From [Bacteroides] pectinophilus (lineage in GTDB: Bacteria; Bacillota; Clostridia; Lachnospirales; Lachnospiraceae), in the NCBI GenBank assembly GCA_025146925.1, contig CP102260.1:3014489-3078488 (forward strand): DNA of 64,000 nucleotides, in the 5' to 3' direction. Below, one piece after another: positions 26,350 to 35,965 of this stretch (within the stretch, counting starts at the first letter, position 1; every line of letters begins with the position of its first letter). A program made the translations under genes and the position numbers. A model generated the notes under the pieces. The model worked only from the letters and a program-made list of their open reading frames with translations. It was not told the origin of the DNA and made no database searches.

Positions 26350-26437
26350 AGCTTTGAATTTCTCCTTTTCCTGTCCTTTCCTCAATATACCATGATTCCT
26401 GTTAAATCTTTAGAACGTCAGCGACGTTCACAGACAC

Positions 26438-26635
26438 CTACATGTCATGCTTCTGATCCAGCCATTCGTCAAAACTCTTCTTTGAAATACGGTATTTGTT
26501 TCCAATCTGGATCCAGCGGAATTCATTTTTCTTCAACAGCTCATATACAGTCGGTCTGCTGATTCCAAGCATTTCCTGTACTTCCTTTACGGTATAGCAT
26601 CTTTTTTCTGCAATATTCTCTGCTGTCATTCCCAT
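26438..26635 (-). CDS. Excisionase-family HTH protein
   Basis: 65 residues with YTVKEVQEMLGISRPTVYEL then LKKNEFRWIQIGNKYRISKK, a helix-turn-helix domain 17 / Xis pattern. Its ATG overlaps the stop of the sigma-like gene (TAATG), so they are co-translated. Belongs to the integrase-fragment element. Confidence 0.8.
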   Translation of the reverse strand: MGMTAENIAEKRCYTVKEVQEMLGISRPTVYELLKKNEFRWIQIGNKYRISKKSFDEWLDQKHDM

Positions 26636-27105
26636 TATGCAATCCCTCCCGGCTGTCCATCCATGAATCTCTTTACCTGCTTTTTCATACGGACTTTTAT
26701 TTTCTGCATCTGCTGTCTCGCTGATTCATAGGTAATTCCCTGATCCTCTGCAATATCCGAAATTGTCTTTTCTTTCAGCAGATACTTGGTAAATGTCTCC
26801 TTTTCTGTGCCAAGAATCCCAAGCTGACTGTTAAACAGGTTATAGTCTTTCCTCATATCCCTGAGAATGTATGCATCCCTGATATATACTTCTGCCTGGT
26901 CTACTCCGTCCAGTGCGTTACCTGAAAAATCACAGTTGATCAGCGCTTCCCTTGTAATAACATTGTTGATTGCTTTTCTTGCGGTGGGATTACTGGTCAT
27001 TCCTCCTGTCTGTACTCTTACTCCAAGATCTCCAGCTGACTGCCGGCGGCTGCTTTCCTTTTCACATTCAATCATGTAACGCAGCCCGTCTGTATATCCG
27101 TCCAC
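26635..27105 (-). CDS. Sigma-70 region-4-like protein, 5' end probably lost
   Basis: Up to 156 residues from a GTG at 27105. The C-terminus has an HTH of sigma region 4 type: KEKTISDIAEDQGITYESAR, then a basic helix KIKVRMKKQVKRFMDG. Codons upstream of the GTG, read in the same frame, encode IRVYTGATSEKRIDIIIKNY, which looks like the true N-terminus but has no start codon before the UmuC junction near 27190. The gene is therefore probably 5'-truncated; whether the GTG is used is unknown. Confidence 0.6.
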   Translation of the reverse strand: MDGYTDGLRYMIECEKESSRRQSAGDLGVRVQTGGMTSNPTARKAINNVITREALINCDFSGNALDGVDQAEVYIRDAYILRDMRKDYNLFNSQLGILGTEKETFTKYLLKEKTISDIAEDQGITYESARQQMQKIKVRMKKQVKRFMDGQPGGIA

Positions 27106-27189
27106 GATGCCAATGAATTTTGTATAGTTTTTGATAATGATATCTATGCGCTTCTCTGATGTAGCTCCTGTATATACTCTGATAAGGTT

Positions 27190-27385
27190 CTTTTGCCTGC
27201 CATAATGCCATTCCGGTTTTTACACCATATCTCTTGGCCGTATAATCAGCGGTCAGCACAATTCCATGTCTCGCCTCAGGATCACCTCCTACTGCTACAG
27301 GCTTTCCCCGAAGCTCCGGATGATGCAGAAGCTCTACTGATGCATAAAAACAGTTACAATCACTATGCAGTATTGTCCGGTTCAC
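27190..27385 (-). pseudogene. Y-family DNA polymerase (UmuC/DinB-like) N-terminal fragment
   Basis: Residues 1-65 match the UmuC-like start: MNRTILHSDCNCFYASVEL with the metal-binding Asp, then GKPVAVGGDPEARHGIVLTA and YGVKTGMALWQA. From there the frame (to 27068) is just the shifted reading of the sigma-like gene. A deletion fused the two genes; catalytic Asp-Glu and little-finger parts are gone. Confidence 0.85.
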
Positions 27386-27486
27386 TGAATCACCTTCTTT
27401 CCTGCTGCCGGATGATATGCCATCCGTCTACATGGCATAATATAATACTTTTTATATTGCTATTCAACGATAATTTATTGCATATT

Positions 27487-27514
27487 ATCAATACAGTTGA
27501 TATTGTGTATTGAT
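27487..27514. promoter_or_regulatory. Dyad operator upstream of the S24 repressor
   Basis: ATCAATAC (27487-27494) and GTATTGAT (27507-27514), perfect 8-bp arms with 12-nt spacing, 83 bp before the repressor start in a 211-bp divergent region. A phage-repressor-type binding site is likely. Confidence 0.6.
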
Positions 27515-27596
27515 TTTTAGGGATTCTTATGCTAATCTTGATATATCCCAATAGGGAGATCATACCTGATATGATTACTTAGAAAGGCATAATACT

Positions 27597-28292
27597 ATGA
27601 AAGATTTAGGAAAGACCATTGCTAAATACAGAAAAGAACATAAGCTGAACCAGAGCCAGCTTGCAAAAGAACTGGAAAACTATGACATCTATGTAAAGCA
27701 GAATTCAATCAGCGCCTGGGAGCTTGGCACAGCAACACCAAATGCCAGACAATTTCTCGCCTTATGTGAAATTCTTGAAATATACGATATCTATACGGAT
27801 TTTATTGGTCAAAGTCCCCTTAACCCATTCCGAAACCTGAATGAAACGGGAATGAACAAGGTTCTTGAATATATCAGAGATCTGGAAAGCACCGGCAACT
27901 ATAAACCGGCAGATATCATTCCTATTCACGTGATCCAGGAAAGAAAAGTATTTTACAATACAGTTTCTGCCGGTACCGGCTCTTTCCTCGATAGCGATGA
28001 ATATGAGATGATTTCCTCTCCTGATATTCCGGAAGCCGCAACCTTCGGTGTATATGTAGATGGTGACAGTATGGAGCCTAGATATCATAATAAGGATCTC
28101 ATCTGGATTGAACAGACAGCATGCCTTGATGATGGCGAAATAGGTATTTTCTATCTTGATGGAAACGCATATGTGAAGAAATTTCAGAATAACAGACTCG
28201 GAACCTATCTCATATCACTGAATAAAAAATATGATCCAATCCCGGTTACAGAGAATAGTTCCTTCAAAATATTCGGCCGTGTTCTTTCATAA
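27597..28292 (+). CDS. HTH-S24 (LexA/CI-like) repressor
   Basis: 231 residues: N-terminal Cro/CI HTH (LNQSQLAKELE, then QNSISAWELGTATPNARQ), linker, and a C-terminal S24 self-cleaving peptidase domain with the catalytic Ser in VDGDSMEPRY and Lys in NAYVKKF; the Ala-Gly cleavage site may be in VSAGTGSF. Typical RecA-responsive repressor of a prophage or conjugative element, here stranded next to remains of such an element. Confidence 0.9.
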   Translation: MKDLGKTIAKYRKEHKLNQSQLAKELENYDIYVKQNSISAWELGTATPNARQFLALCEILEIYDIYTDFIGQSPLNPFRNLNETGMNKVLEYIRDLESTGNYKPADIIPIHVIQERKVFYNTVSAGTGSFLDSDEYEMISSPDIPEAATFGVYVDGDSMEPRYHNKDLIWIEQTACLDDGEIGIFYLDGNAYVKKFQNNRLGTYLISLNKKYDPIPVTENSSFKIFGRVLS

Positions 28293-28375
28293 GTCCTTTT
28301 TTGGGGACACTTAAAACTGTAGTATTATTATAGCGGAACAGACCTGAACAATTCTTAATTTGGAGGTGCATATAT

Positions 28376-28657
28376 ATGAATACTGATATGGATATAGACA
28401 TAAACACCATGACAGACACAATTACTTACAAACTTGTTGAAGCAAGGGCAGATCTTGGCATTACCCAGAAAGAACTTGCATCAGCAACCGGCATCAGCCT
28501 GAAAACTATTGCCAATATCGAGTCAAAACAGCATATTCCTTCTCTGCTATACGCCATGAGAATTGCAGATTTTTTTCACAAACCGGTAACAAGCCTGTTC
28601 TGCTATCATCCTGGTGTTCAGCAGACTCCCTCTAAAGGAGATGATCTGAATGAATAA
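28376..28657 (+). CDS. Small Xre-family regulator
   Basis: 93 residues with a single Cro/CI HTH (LGITQKELASATGISLKTIA, NIESKQHIPSLLYAMRIADF). A possible later start is the Met of MTDTITYKL. GGAGGTGCATATAT precedes the ATG. Overlaps the next gene by 8 bp. Confidence 0.85.
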   Translation: MNTDMDIDINTMTDTITYKLVEARADLGITQKELASATGISLKTIANIESKQHIPSLLYAMRIADFFHKPVTSLFCYHPGVQQTPSKGDDLNE

Positions 28658-28916
28658 TAAAAAAATGTTAGATTTCCAGACAATCGCTGTTGATTTTGAT
28701 GGCACTCTCTGCTACAGCAAATGGCCGGAGCTTGGTCAGCCAAACCAGGCACTGATCGAATATCTCCAGGAATGGAAACGCAATGGCAACAAACTCATTC
28801 TCTGGACCTGCCGCGCCGGTGAAGCTCTGTCGAATGCTGTCGAATGATGCCGGGAACAGAATCTTGAATTTGATGCAGTTAATGACAATCTTCCGGAAAA
28901 CGCAAAGGCATAGAAC
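28650..28916 (+). pseudogene. HAD-like hydrolase fragment with an in-frame TGA
   Basis: Starts MNNKKMLDFQTIAVDFDGTL: the DFDGTL motif is the HAD phosphatase motif I. Then KRNGNKLILWTCRAGEALSN, followed by TGA (28845-28847) exactly where relatives read Trp (VEW-CREQ). The same frame continues CREQNLEFDAVNDNLPENAK and ends TAG at 28916, short of the remaining domain. A Trp-to-stop change plus 3' truncation. Confidence 0.75.
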
Positions 28917-28938
28917 CCGTAATGGGACTATGCCTTTG
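28902..28938. terminator. Terminator-like hairpin
   Basis: Arms CAAAGGCATAG (28903-28913) and CTATGCCTTTG (28928-28938), perfect 11 bp with a 14-nt loop, ending the Xre/hydrolase remnant transcript. Confidence 0.6.
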
Positions 28939-29016
28939 TGCTTATTCTGGCATTCATTTTTAGTTAGTGCGGGTTATTTACCTAATACAGTTCTTCTCAT
29001 AATAAAAATCTGTTAG

Positions 29017-30435
29017 TTAAACTTTTTCAAATTTTGCTACTTCATCCGATAAATCTTCCGAAAGGTTCTTATTTTCGTCCGCCTGCACTGTAATTGCTGA
29101 AATTGCTGTTACAAGTTGTGATATCTCTTGTGCTACGTTTGTAACACCTTTTGCAGATTCTTCAATTGCTATAGAAATGTTATTGATACCTTCATTCATA
29201 TCATTCATTGTACCTAAGCTATCTTTTGACTTAACTGCAAACTCGTTAAATGTATTACTTGCCTGATCAGAATCAGCATCATAATTTCCAATAATTTTTA
29301 CAAAGTTGTCATAATCAAGTGCTACCTTTTCATCTACAAAACGAATCATTTCCGTTGCATTTCCAGACAGATTGTTTACTGCCTCAATAACTTTTCCACT
29401 GATTTCCTGAATATTGTTTGCTGTATCACGTGAACTATCTGCAAGCTGTCTGATTTCATCTGCAACAACGGCAAAGCCCCTGCCTGCTTCCCCTGCTCTT
29501 GCTGCTTCAATCGATGCATTAAGTGCTAGAAGATTTGTCTGTGCTGCGATATTTAAGATATTTTCTGTAAGTTTTGCAATTTCATTTACAGACTTAGATG
29601 CTTCTACTGCCTCCGCGACATCCTTTTGAATGCCATCAAATGTTTCTACTGTTTTTTCTTTTGATGCAATCGCTTCTTTATAGCTATTTTCTGCAGTAAG
29701 CTTCACTTCATGCATCTTCATTGCAGAGTTCTTAGCATCCTCATTCATGCCTTCCATTTTCTTTAGCAGATTATTACATCCTTGGGCTAAATCATATAGA
29801 GAAGCAGATACCTCTTCCATGGATGCTGCAAGTTCTTCCGATGTTGCACTCACATTGGATGCATTCATATTTGAAGATTCCGCCTCATTTTGTACAAGAT
29901 AGGAAGATTCTTTCATATCTTTTGATACACTCTGAATCTTTACCATAAGATTTTGTAATGTTTCAATAAAATGGTTGACACCATTTGCAAGCTGACCAAT
30001 TTCATCACTGGTTTCATCAAATACTCTTAACGTAAGATTACCCTGTCCTGATTCTATACCTAAAATGATATCATCCAAATCATTCTTTGCTCTTTTTGCC
30101 GGACGAACAATGGACTTATTAATAACAATCGAAAGAAGTACGATTACAATAATATCAGCTACCACAAGTGCAAGATCAAAAATGATGCTTCCATTTATTC
30201 TGTAGTTGATATGTCTGATGGCTTCTGCCACTTCTCCTTTTGCTGTTTCAAAAACCGCGGTATCATTATTTTCCACTGCTTCTTCATATTGTTCAAACTG
30301 TTCTATAAGCACATCATTCTTTCCTCGAATAGCTTGTAATGCCATTAAATTCAAGGCTGTAATCAAAACTGCAAAAAAGCCTACAGACACTAACATTGTT
30401 ACTAACTTTTTTCCCAAGTTCTTTCTCTTTTTCAT
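29017..30435 (-). CDS. Methyl-accepting chemotaxis protein
   Basis: 472 residues from [20 protein letters not shown] (AGAAGGAAAATATAC before the ATG; a frame-extending Met at 30468 is unlikely). TM1 about 10-30, a short extracytoplasmic loop of about 50 residues, TM2 about 75-100, a HAMP domain, and a signalling domain with the hairpin tip block [20 protein letters not shown] and [16 protein letters not shown]. The small sensor region suggests a ligand other than the usual dCache/4HB ones, or energy/redox sensing. No other chemotaxis gene is nearby. Confidence 0.92.
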   Translation of the reverse strand: MKKRKNLGKKLVTMLVSVGFFAVLITALNLMALQAIRGKNDVLIEQFEQYEEAVENNDTAVFETAKGEVAEAIRHINYRINGSIIFDLALVVADIIVIVLLSIVINKSIVRPAKRAKNDLDDIILGIESGQGNLTLRVFDETSDEIGQLANGVNHFIETLQNLMVKIQSVSKDMKESSYLVQNEAESSNMNASNVSATSEELAASMEEVSASLYDLAQGCNNLLKKMEGMNEDAKNSAMKMHEVKLTAENSYKEAIASKEKTVETFDGIQKDVAEAVEASKSVNEIAKLTENILNIAAQTNLLALNASIEAARAGEAGRGFAVVADEIRQLADSSRDTANNIQEISGKVIEAVNNLSGNATEMIRFVDEKVALDYDNFVKIIGNYDADSDQASNTFNEFAVKSKDSLGTMNDMNEGINNISIAIEESAKGVTNVAQEISQLVTAISAITVQADENKNLSEDLSDEVAKFEKV

Positions 30436-30544
30436 GTATATTTTCCTTCTTTCTGCGAAAAGCACCAATGCGTTATGTTTTGGAATTTTTTAGCATCATT
30501 CTACCCCACCCCACAAAATTTTGTCAATACTTTATTCTCTTGAT

Positions 30545-31424
30545 AGAAAATTTTAATCTTTACTCTGATGAGGATGGCGTGAAACACATCCGTATCAAAG
30601 CCAGACCTAATAAATGGCATGAGAATGACTGCCCTTTCTGTCACAAGTCATGTCCTGCTTATGACAAACATTCCAGCAGACCAACCACTTGGAGGGGACT
30701 GGACTGGGGTGGTATTCTGGTCGAAGTTGAATACCAGACGCATCGTATCATCTGCCTTGAACATGGGGTTATATGTTGCCGAAGTTCCATGGGCATATCC
30801 AGGTAGTAGATTTACCAAGGATTTCGACCTTACCGTTGCATGGTTTGCATCCTATCTTCCAAGAAGTACCACATCATACTTCATGAGAGTGGACTGGGAA
30901 ACTGTAGGCCGCTGTGTCAATCGTGCTCTTCACGATTTAGAACCGGAGCACTCAAGAAGACTTGATAGTCTGGTTAATATCGGCATTGACGAAACCAGTT
31001 ACAAAAAGGGTCACAAGTACATTACAGTAATCGTTAATCACGATACCAACACAGTGGTATGGGCATCGGAAGACCATGGCAAATCCGTTCTTGAAAAGTT
31101 TTATAAACAGCTTACTCCAGAGCAGCTATCCAGCATCAAGGTTGTTACAGGTGATGGTGCCAAATGGATCACAGAGTGTGTAAATGAATACACTCCTGAC
31201 TGCGCCCATTGTGTTGATTCCTTTCACGTAATCGAGTGGGCTATGACAGCTCTCGATGAAGTCAGAAAAGATATCTGGCATGATGCCTACAGCGAATATA
31301 AGCAGGTCAAAAAAGATAATCCATGTAGCAAGGGTCGTCCTAAAAAGGATGATCCTGAACTTGCTATTGTGAAAGCAGCTAAAGCTAAAGCAGATGAGAT
31401 AAAAGGCTCTGCATACATGATAAA
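30545..31424 (+). pseudogene. ISL3-family transposase remnant
   Basis: Zinc-finger start HENDCPFCHKSCPAYDKHSS in one frame, then a +1 shift near 30770-30790 into PGSRFTKDFDLTVAWFASYL and WETVGRCVNRALHDLEPEHS. The DDE Asp-containing blocks VNIGIDETSYKKGH and VVTGDGAKWITECV are present, but the C-terminal third with the last catalytic Glu is cut off at about 31424. No terminal inverted repeats seen. Confidence 0.88.
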
Positions 31425-31612
31425 GGTTCTCTGTTTCCTTTTTGATACCAAATATCATATGCATTATATAATATCTTTCTAAACTCTTCCATGTTTCTAT
31501 TATTGATAGTATTAAAATCTCCTATGAGAATATACTCTTCGTTAGAATGTTTCTGTAAAAATGAATACAATTCATTCCAAAATTGTTCATCATATTTGGG
31601 TGGAATTGGTTA
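31385..31612 (-). pseudogene. Endonuclease/exonuclease/phosphatase (EEP) domain fragment
   Basis: A frame open from 31612 encodes YDEQFWNELYSFLQKHSNEE, then YILIGDFNTINNRNME; the GDFN motif is the signature of AP-endonuclease/DNase I-fold enzymes. About 65 residues remain, without start or catalytic His. It is wedged between the broken ISL3 element and ftsH. Confidence 0.6.
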
Positions 31613-31626
31613 TCTAATTAACTACA

Positions 31627-33442
31627 TTATTTTCTGTCTAAAATATCCATAAATTCGTCACCTGTAATTGTTTCCTTCTCATACAGGTACATAACCAGTT
31701 CGTCCAGTTTTTCCCTGTTTTCAGCAAGGATTTTTCTTGCTTTTTCATGCTCTGCTTTTACGAGCTGCACGACTTTTTCATCAATTTCCTTCTGGGTATC
31801 TGCGGAACAGGAAAGAGACGTATCGCCGCCAAGATACTGGTTGGTCACGTTTTCCATTGCCACCATGTCGAATTCATCTGTCATGCCATAGCGGGTGATC
31901 ATCGCTCTTGCAATTTTTGTTGCCTGTTCGATATCATTGGAGGCTCCGGTCGTGATCTCACCAAATACGATCTCCTCTGCCGCACGTCCGCCTGTAAATG
32001 TAGCAATCTTATTCTCAAGTTCTTTTTTCGTCATCAGATATTTATCACCCTGCTCAACCTGCATAGTGTAGCCGAGTGCACCTGAGGTACGCGGGATGAT
32101 CGTAATCTTCTGGACCGGTGCTGAATGACTCTGCAATGCAGCTACCAGAGCGTGTCCTATCTCATGATATGCAACAACCTTCTTCTCCTGATCTGAAAGA
32201 ACCGCATTCTTCTTCTGATATCCTGCAATAACCACTTCTATACTTTCTTCGAGATCAGATTCATTTACAACGGTCCTTCCACTACGGACAGCACGTAATG
32301 CTGCTTCATTTATAATATTGGCAAGCTCCGCACCGGATGCACCGGATGCCATACGTGCAATCGTATGCAGGTCAACATCATCAGATGCTTTTATCTTCTT
32401 TGCATGAACCTTTAAAATTGCTTCACGGCCTGCAAGATCCGGCAGTTCAACCGGCACACGCCTGTCAAAACGTCCCGGACGTGTAAGTGCCGGATCTAAC
32501 GACTCCGGACGGTTCGTTGCAGCAAGAATGATGACACCATTATTTCCTTCAAATCCGTCCATCTCTGTAAGAAGCTGGTTTAAGGTCTGCTCCCTCTCAT
32601 CATTTCCGCCCATTTGTCCGTCACGCTTTTTACCAATGGCATCAATTTCATCAATAAACACGATACATGGTGCCTTTTCCTTTGCCTGTCCGAAAAGATC
32701 TCGAACTTTGGAAGCTCCCATACCGACAAACATCTCAACGAATTCTGATCCGGACATTGAGAAAAATGGTACATTTGATTCACCCGCAACTGCTTTTGCA
32801 AGCATTGTTTTGCCGGTTCCCGGAGGTCCTACAAGAAGGACACCTTTTGGCATAGACGCACCTACATCAGTATACTTCTTCGGATTATGAAGATAATCAA
32901 CGATCTCTGAAAGGTTTTCTTTCGCCTCATCTTCTCCTGCAACGTCTGAAAAACGGATTCCCTCACTGGATTGCACATAAATCTTCGCATTGCTTTTTCC
33001 CATTCCAAAAGCCATCGAATTTTTTCCTCCGGCATGCTCCATCAGTTTCTTCGCCATATAATTTCCCAGTGCGATAAAAAGAATCAATGGCAAAACCCCG
33101 GTCAGCAGGAAGCTGATGATCGGTGACATCTGCTTATCGATATCTTTTGCGAATACGGCTCCACATTCATATAGCCTGTCCGTCAGGTTCGGATCGTTCA
33201 TCAGACCTGTTTTATAAATATTTTTTTTGATCTTTATCTGTAAAGATGATCTGATTGTCCTCAACTTCTACTTCACCAATATTCTTCTTCTCGATCATGC
33301 TCATAAAAGTTCCATAATCCGTTTCCTTTACCTGATGCTCCATAAGGATTGGTGTGACAACCAGATTAAATACGATCAGCACTATTAACACAATCCCATA
33401 ATAATATGCCAATGGTTTTTTCGGTGTTTTAACTTCTTTCAT
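31627..33442 (-). pseudogene. ftsH: FtsH AAA+ zinc metalloprotease, split by a frameshift in a homopolymer
   Basis: Membrane-anchored ATP-dependent protease. The N-terminal frame (33442-33212) gives MKEVKTPKKPLAYYYGIVLI with TM1 and the start of the external domain. At an A8 run (33228-33221, minus strand) one extra base ends it. The second frame continues with TM2 (SFLLTGVLPLILFIALGNYM), Walker A GPPGTGKT, Walker [10 protein letters not shown], the arginine-finger region [10 protein letters not shown] and zinc site AYHEIGHAL. Removing one A gives one complete protein of about 610 residues. Either real inactivation, slippage-dependent expression or a sequence error. Next to bsh rather than at a usual ftsH locus. 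Confidence 0.88.
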
Positions 33443-33492
33443 GGTCTTTCCTCCTGTTGTTCTGCGTTATGCTTTCTCCGTGCATTTTCGTA

Positions 33493-34482
33493 TTATTTAT
33501 TCTGCCATCTGACTTCGCCCTTGGACAGAAGCGGATAACAGATCAGCTGATCTGAATCCAGATTTTCCGCATGCATGTCAACCGCTGTGATCTGATGATT
33601 ATCATAAGTCGTATAATAATAAATACCTTTTGCTGTATTACAACAGGACGTGTATATCGTGATCTCATATTTGCCTTCTGTCACCTCACAGCATCCACGC
33701 TGCTGATCTACGGATCCTAAGATATGGAAGAACTGGCTTACACTCTCATCCTCTTCTTCACCGGAGATCGAATTTAATTTTGTAAAGGCAACTTTCACAA
33801 ATCTTGACTGGCTGGAAAGATCTCCAGGTATTCCCATTCCACCCATTCCTCTGCTATATGCATCAAGCTGTAATACTCCTGCAAAAGTACTCTCCGGCTG
33901 TTTTCTGGATACTCCGGCATAATTATTCAGTGCAAACATCTGACTCGGGAATGGTGGATTATTGGTAAGCACTCCTACCGGATTATCATATACATGCAGC
34001 CCATCTTTCATAGACTCAACAACGATACTGGAGTCTTTGTCTGCAATGATCCAGTGAAGCTGTGCTGTCGGCAGCTGTTCACTGAATGCTGTACCTGTCA
34101 GTCTCATTGCTGCCAGCTTCTCTCTCGCCTCTGCTACAGTAGCACACTGTGTAAGGATCCATGGGATGAACTCGAACTGTGCCACCTGGCTGACTTCTGT
34201 TTCATCTTCCGGCAAAGCCTCTTCATATGCCGCATTGCCGACAAAATTAAGACCTGCCATTCCAAGGCCTTTTTCATTAACAGCATCATAATAAAGCGGA
34301 TAACCTTCTGCAACAAATGCCATTCCGATCAAAGCATAATGGCTTTTTATCTTCCCGGCAAACCGGAAATCAAATTCGTAATTTCTTGGCGTTATCGCGA
34401 TCTGTTCCCCATAGGAAAATTCATAATCAAGCGTTCTGCCCATATAAAAATCTTTTGTTTTGTAAGTTGCTGCTGTACACAT
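33493..34482 (-). CDS. bsh: Choloylglycine (bile salt) hydrolase
   Basis: 329 residues starting MCTAATYKTKDFYMGRTLDY. The start at 34482 makes Cys2 the N-terminal nucleophile after Met removal, as the Ntn-hydrolase family requires; GAGGTGTTCGAT precedes it. Other active-site residues visible: Arg16, Asp19, Asn in VLTNNPPFPSQ and Arg in SQSRFVKVAF. It hydrolyses glycine- or taurine-conjugated bile acids in the cytoplasm. Followed by ftsH on the same strand; the upstream neighbour is a cls fragment. Confidence 0.93.
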   Translation of the reverse strand: MCTAATYKTKDFYMGRTLDYEFSYGEQIAITPRNYEFDFRFAGKIKSHYALIGMAFVAEGYPLYYDAVNEKGLGMAGLNFVGNAAYEEALPEDETEVSQVAQFEFIPWILTQCATVAEAREKLAAMRLTGTAFSEQLPTAQLHWIIADKDSSIVVESMKDGLHVYDNPVGVLTNNPPFPSQMFALNNYAGVSRKQPESTFAGVLQLDAYSRGMGGMGIPGDLSSQSRFVKVAFTKLNSISGEEEDESVSQFFHILGSVDQQRGCCEVTEGKYEITIYTSCCNTAKGIYYYTTYDNHQITAVDMHAENLDSDQLICYPLLSKGEVRWQNK

Positions 34483-34503
34483 ATCGAACACCTCTTCTTT
34501 CTG

Positions 34504-34695
34504 CTATAATAGTCCTGCAAACAATCTCATAAACAACTGTCCGAGCCGTAAATATGCACTCCGTCCTGTGCGGTACTTTTCGGTCACTTCCCTGCATTCA
34601 TTCATGGTTGCTCCCAGATCATCTCTTATATCCAAAACTGTCTGACTATCCGCCATAAAACAACCATTTTTAAAGTGGTGATAAAGCAATGCCAT
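34504..34695 (-). pseudogene. Cardiolipin synthase C-terminal fragment
   Basis: 63 codons that match the last 60 residues of the intact cls at 40417-41976: YHHFKNGCFMADSQTVLDI versus YHHFENGCFMADCQAVVEI, and both end GRSAYLRLGQLFMRLFAGLL. The body of the gene is missing; an IS4-type remnant begins about 150 bp away. Evidence of a former second cls copy. Confidence 0.88.
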
Positions 34696-34846
34696 TCAGT
34701 TAAGCATCATTTTAGTGGTTTTCTGTCATAGAAAGCCACTGTTTTTATGCCTAAAAACTTTAAAAATATTACAAAAAACAGTTGACAAGTAAGCCAATAT
34801 ATGTTGCGCAAGCCTTGATTATAAACATATTTCAAGGAGGCTCATT

Positions 34847-35185
34847 ATGGCTGATTTTTTCTTATCTAATTTAAAATCCACACTCGACAACTGCATCACA
34901 GAACTCGATGAAATCCACTCCATGTTCTGCCGTAATCCGGAAAGTGATTTTACCAGGAACCGCAAACTTTCTTTCCGCGAGTATATTCAGTTTATGCTCC
35001 AGATGCAGAGTAAATCCGTTTCAAATGCAGTAAACATATGCAGGGCATATCTCAAACACGATGGTAACGAAACAGAGTCCATGCTTCTCATACAAAAGTA
35101 TCTGACACCTGTCAAGTACAATCGAAAATATCCTATCCACCTCCGTCCAAAGAGAAATAGGGATTTCATGTATCGGGTTGCATAA
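34847..35185 (+). pseudogene. Internally deleted IS4-like transposase
   Basis: 112 codons: the first 60 (MADFFLSNLKSTLDNCITEL, SDFTRNRKLSFREYIQFMLQ) match an IS4-type transposase N-terminus and the last 45 (MLLIQKYLTPVKYNRKYPIH, FMYRVA) its C-terminus; the catalytic middle is gone. TCAAGGAGGCTCATT precedes the ATG. A short hairpin AGTGG...CCACT near 34715 may belong to the left end. Inactive on its own. Confidence 0.8.
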
Positions 35186-35392
35186 ATCTCGTTACCATTA
35201 TTCTGCATTATAAGGCAGATAAGCAATCTGTCTTTTTGTCATAAAAAACCTTATCTAAATGACATTGAATGATTTATTTTCTATCTAAAATTTTATTAAA
35301 CCGACTAAAGACTCCATAGTTTGTGTGTTTGACTTACTGTTTATATCTATCTTCTCCTAAATATTTTTCTAGTCATTGCAATATAAAATTGC

Positions 35393-35965
35393 TTATACAG
35401 TCTCTCCCTTAAGAGTCCTGGTATTCTGGATAATATACAGAGCGACCGATATGACCATCATTATAGCGCACAAACCAATCAACAAATCTGATACCATCGG
35501 TGTAATGTGGAACCATATAATATGCACCGCTGCAGTTCCATATAATAAAAAGGTTACTATCTTTCCATGCCAGTCTGCACCATGTACTTTTCCTGTCTTT
35601 CGTATCACAAGACATCCACTGACTACCATATACAGCTCCTTACCTGCCATTATTACGATTAAAAGAAGCATATGCGGAAAACGAGTAAACAGACAGATTA
35701 ACATCGCTGCCTGTGTCAGCTTATCAGCCACCGGATCAAGTATTTTTCCTAAATTACTAATCCTATGGAATCTTCTTGCGATATATCCATCAGCAAGATC
35801 CGTAAGACCAGACAGCAATAAGATTTCACCAGCTAACAGAGGATTTTTCTTTACACAATAACTCCATATAATTACCGGAATCAGACAAAGCCGAAAAAAA
35901 GAAAGAAGATTAGGAACCGTAATAATTCTATTCAAATTTTCTTCCTGATTCACTTCACTCTGCAT
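35393..35965 (-). CDS. CDP-alcohol phosphatidyltransferase (PgsA-like)
   Basis: 190 residues with four to five membrane spans and the full CDP-alcohol motif, D-x2-DG-x2-AR-x8-G-x3-D-x3-D, in LTDLADGYIARRFHRISNLG and KILDPVADK. It transfers a phosphatidyl group from CDP-diacylglycerol to an alcohol, probably glycerol-3-phosphate, feeding phosphatidylglycerol and cardiolipin synthesis. Its start overlaps the upstream FUSC-like gene by 11 bp, ending a four-gene operon. Confidence 0.88.
   Translation of the reverse strand: MQSEVNQEENLNRIITVPNLLSFFRLCLIPVIIWSYCVKKNPLLAGEILLLSGLTDLADGYIARRFHRISNLGKILDPVADKLTQAAMLICLFTRFPHMLLLIVIMAGKELYMVVSGCLVIRKTGKVHGADWHGKIVTFLLYGTAAVHIIWFHITPMVSDLLIGLCAIMMVISVALYIIQNTRTLKGETV

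Noticed and set aside
27068..27189. C-terminal 40 codons of the UmuC-like frame as a real protein part
   Set aside because: They are the shifted reading of the sigma-like gene's 5' region; the family match stops at about 27190.
28845..28847. TGA as selenocysteine or readthrough codon
   Set aside because: Position corresponds to Trp, not Cys, in relatives; no SECIS-like hairpin directly follows, and the gene is truncated anyway.
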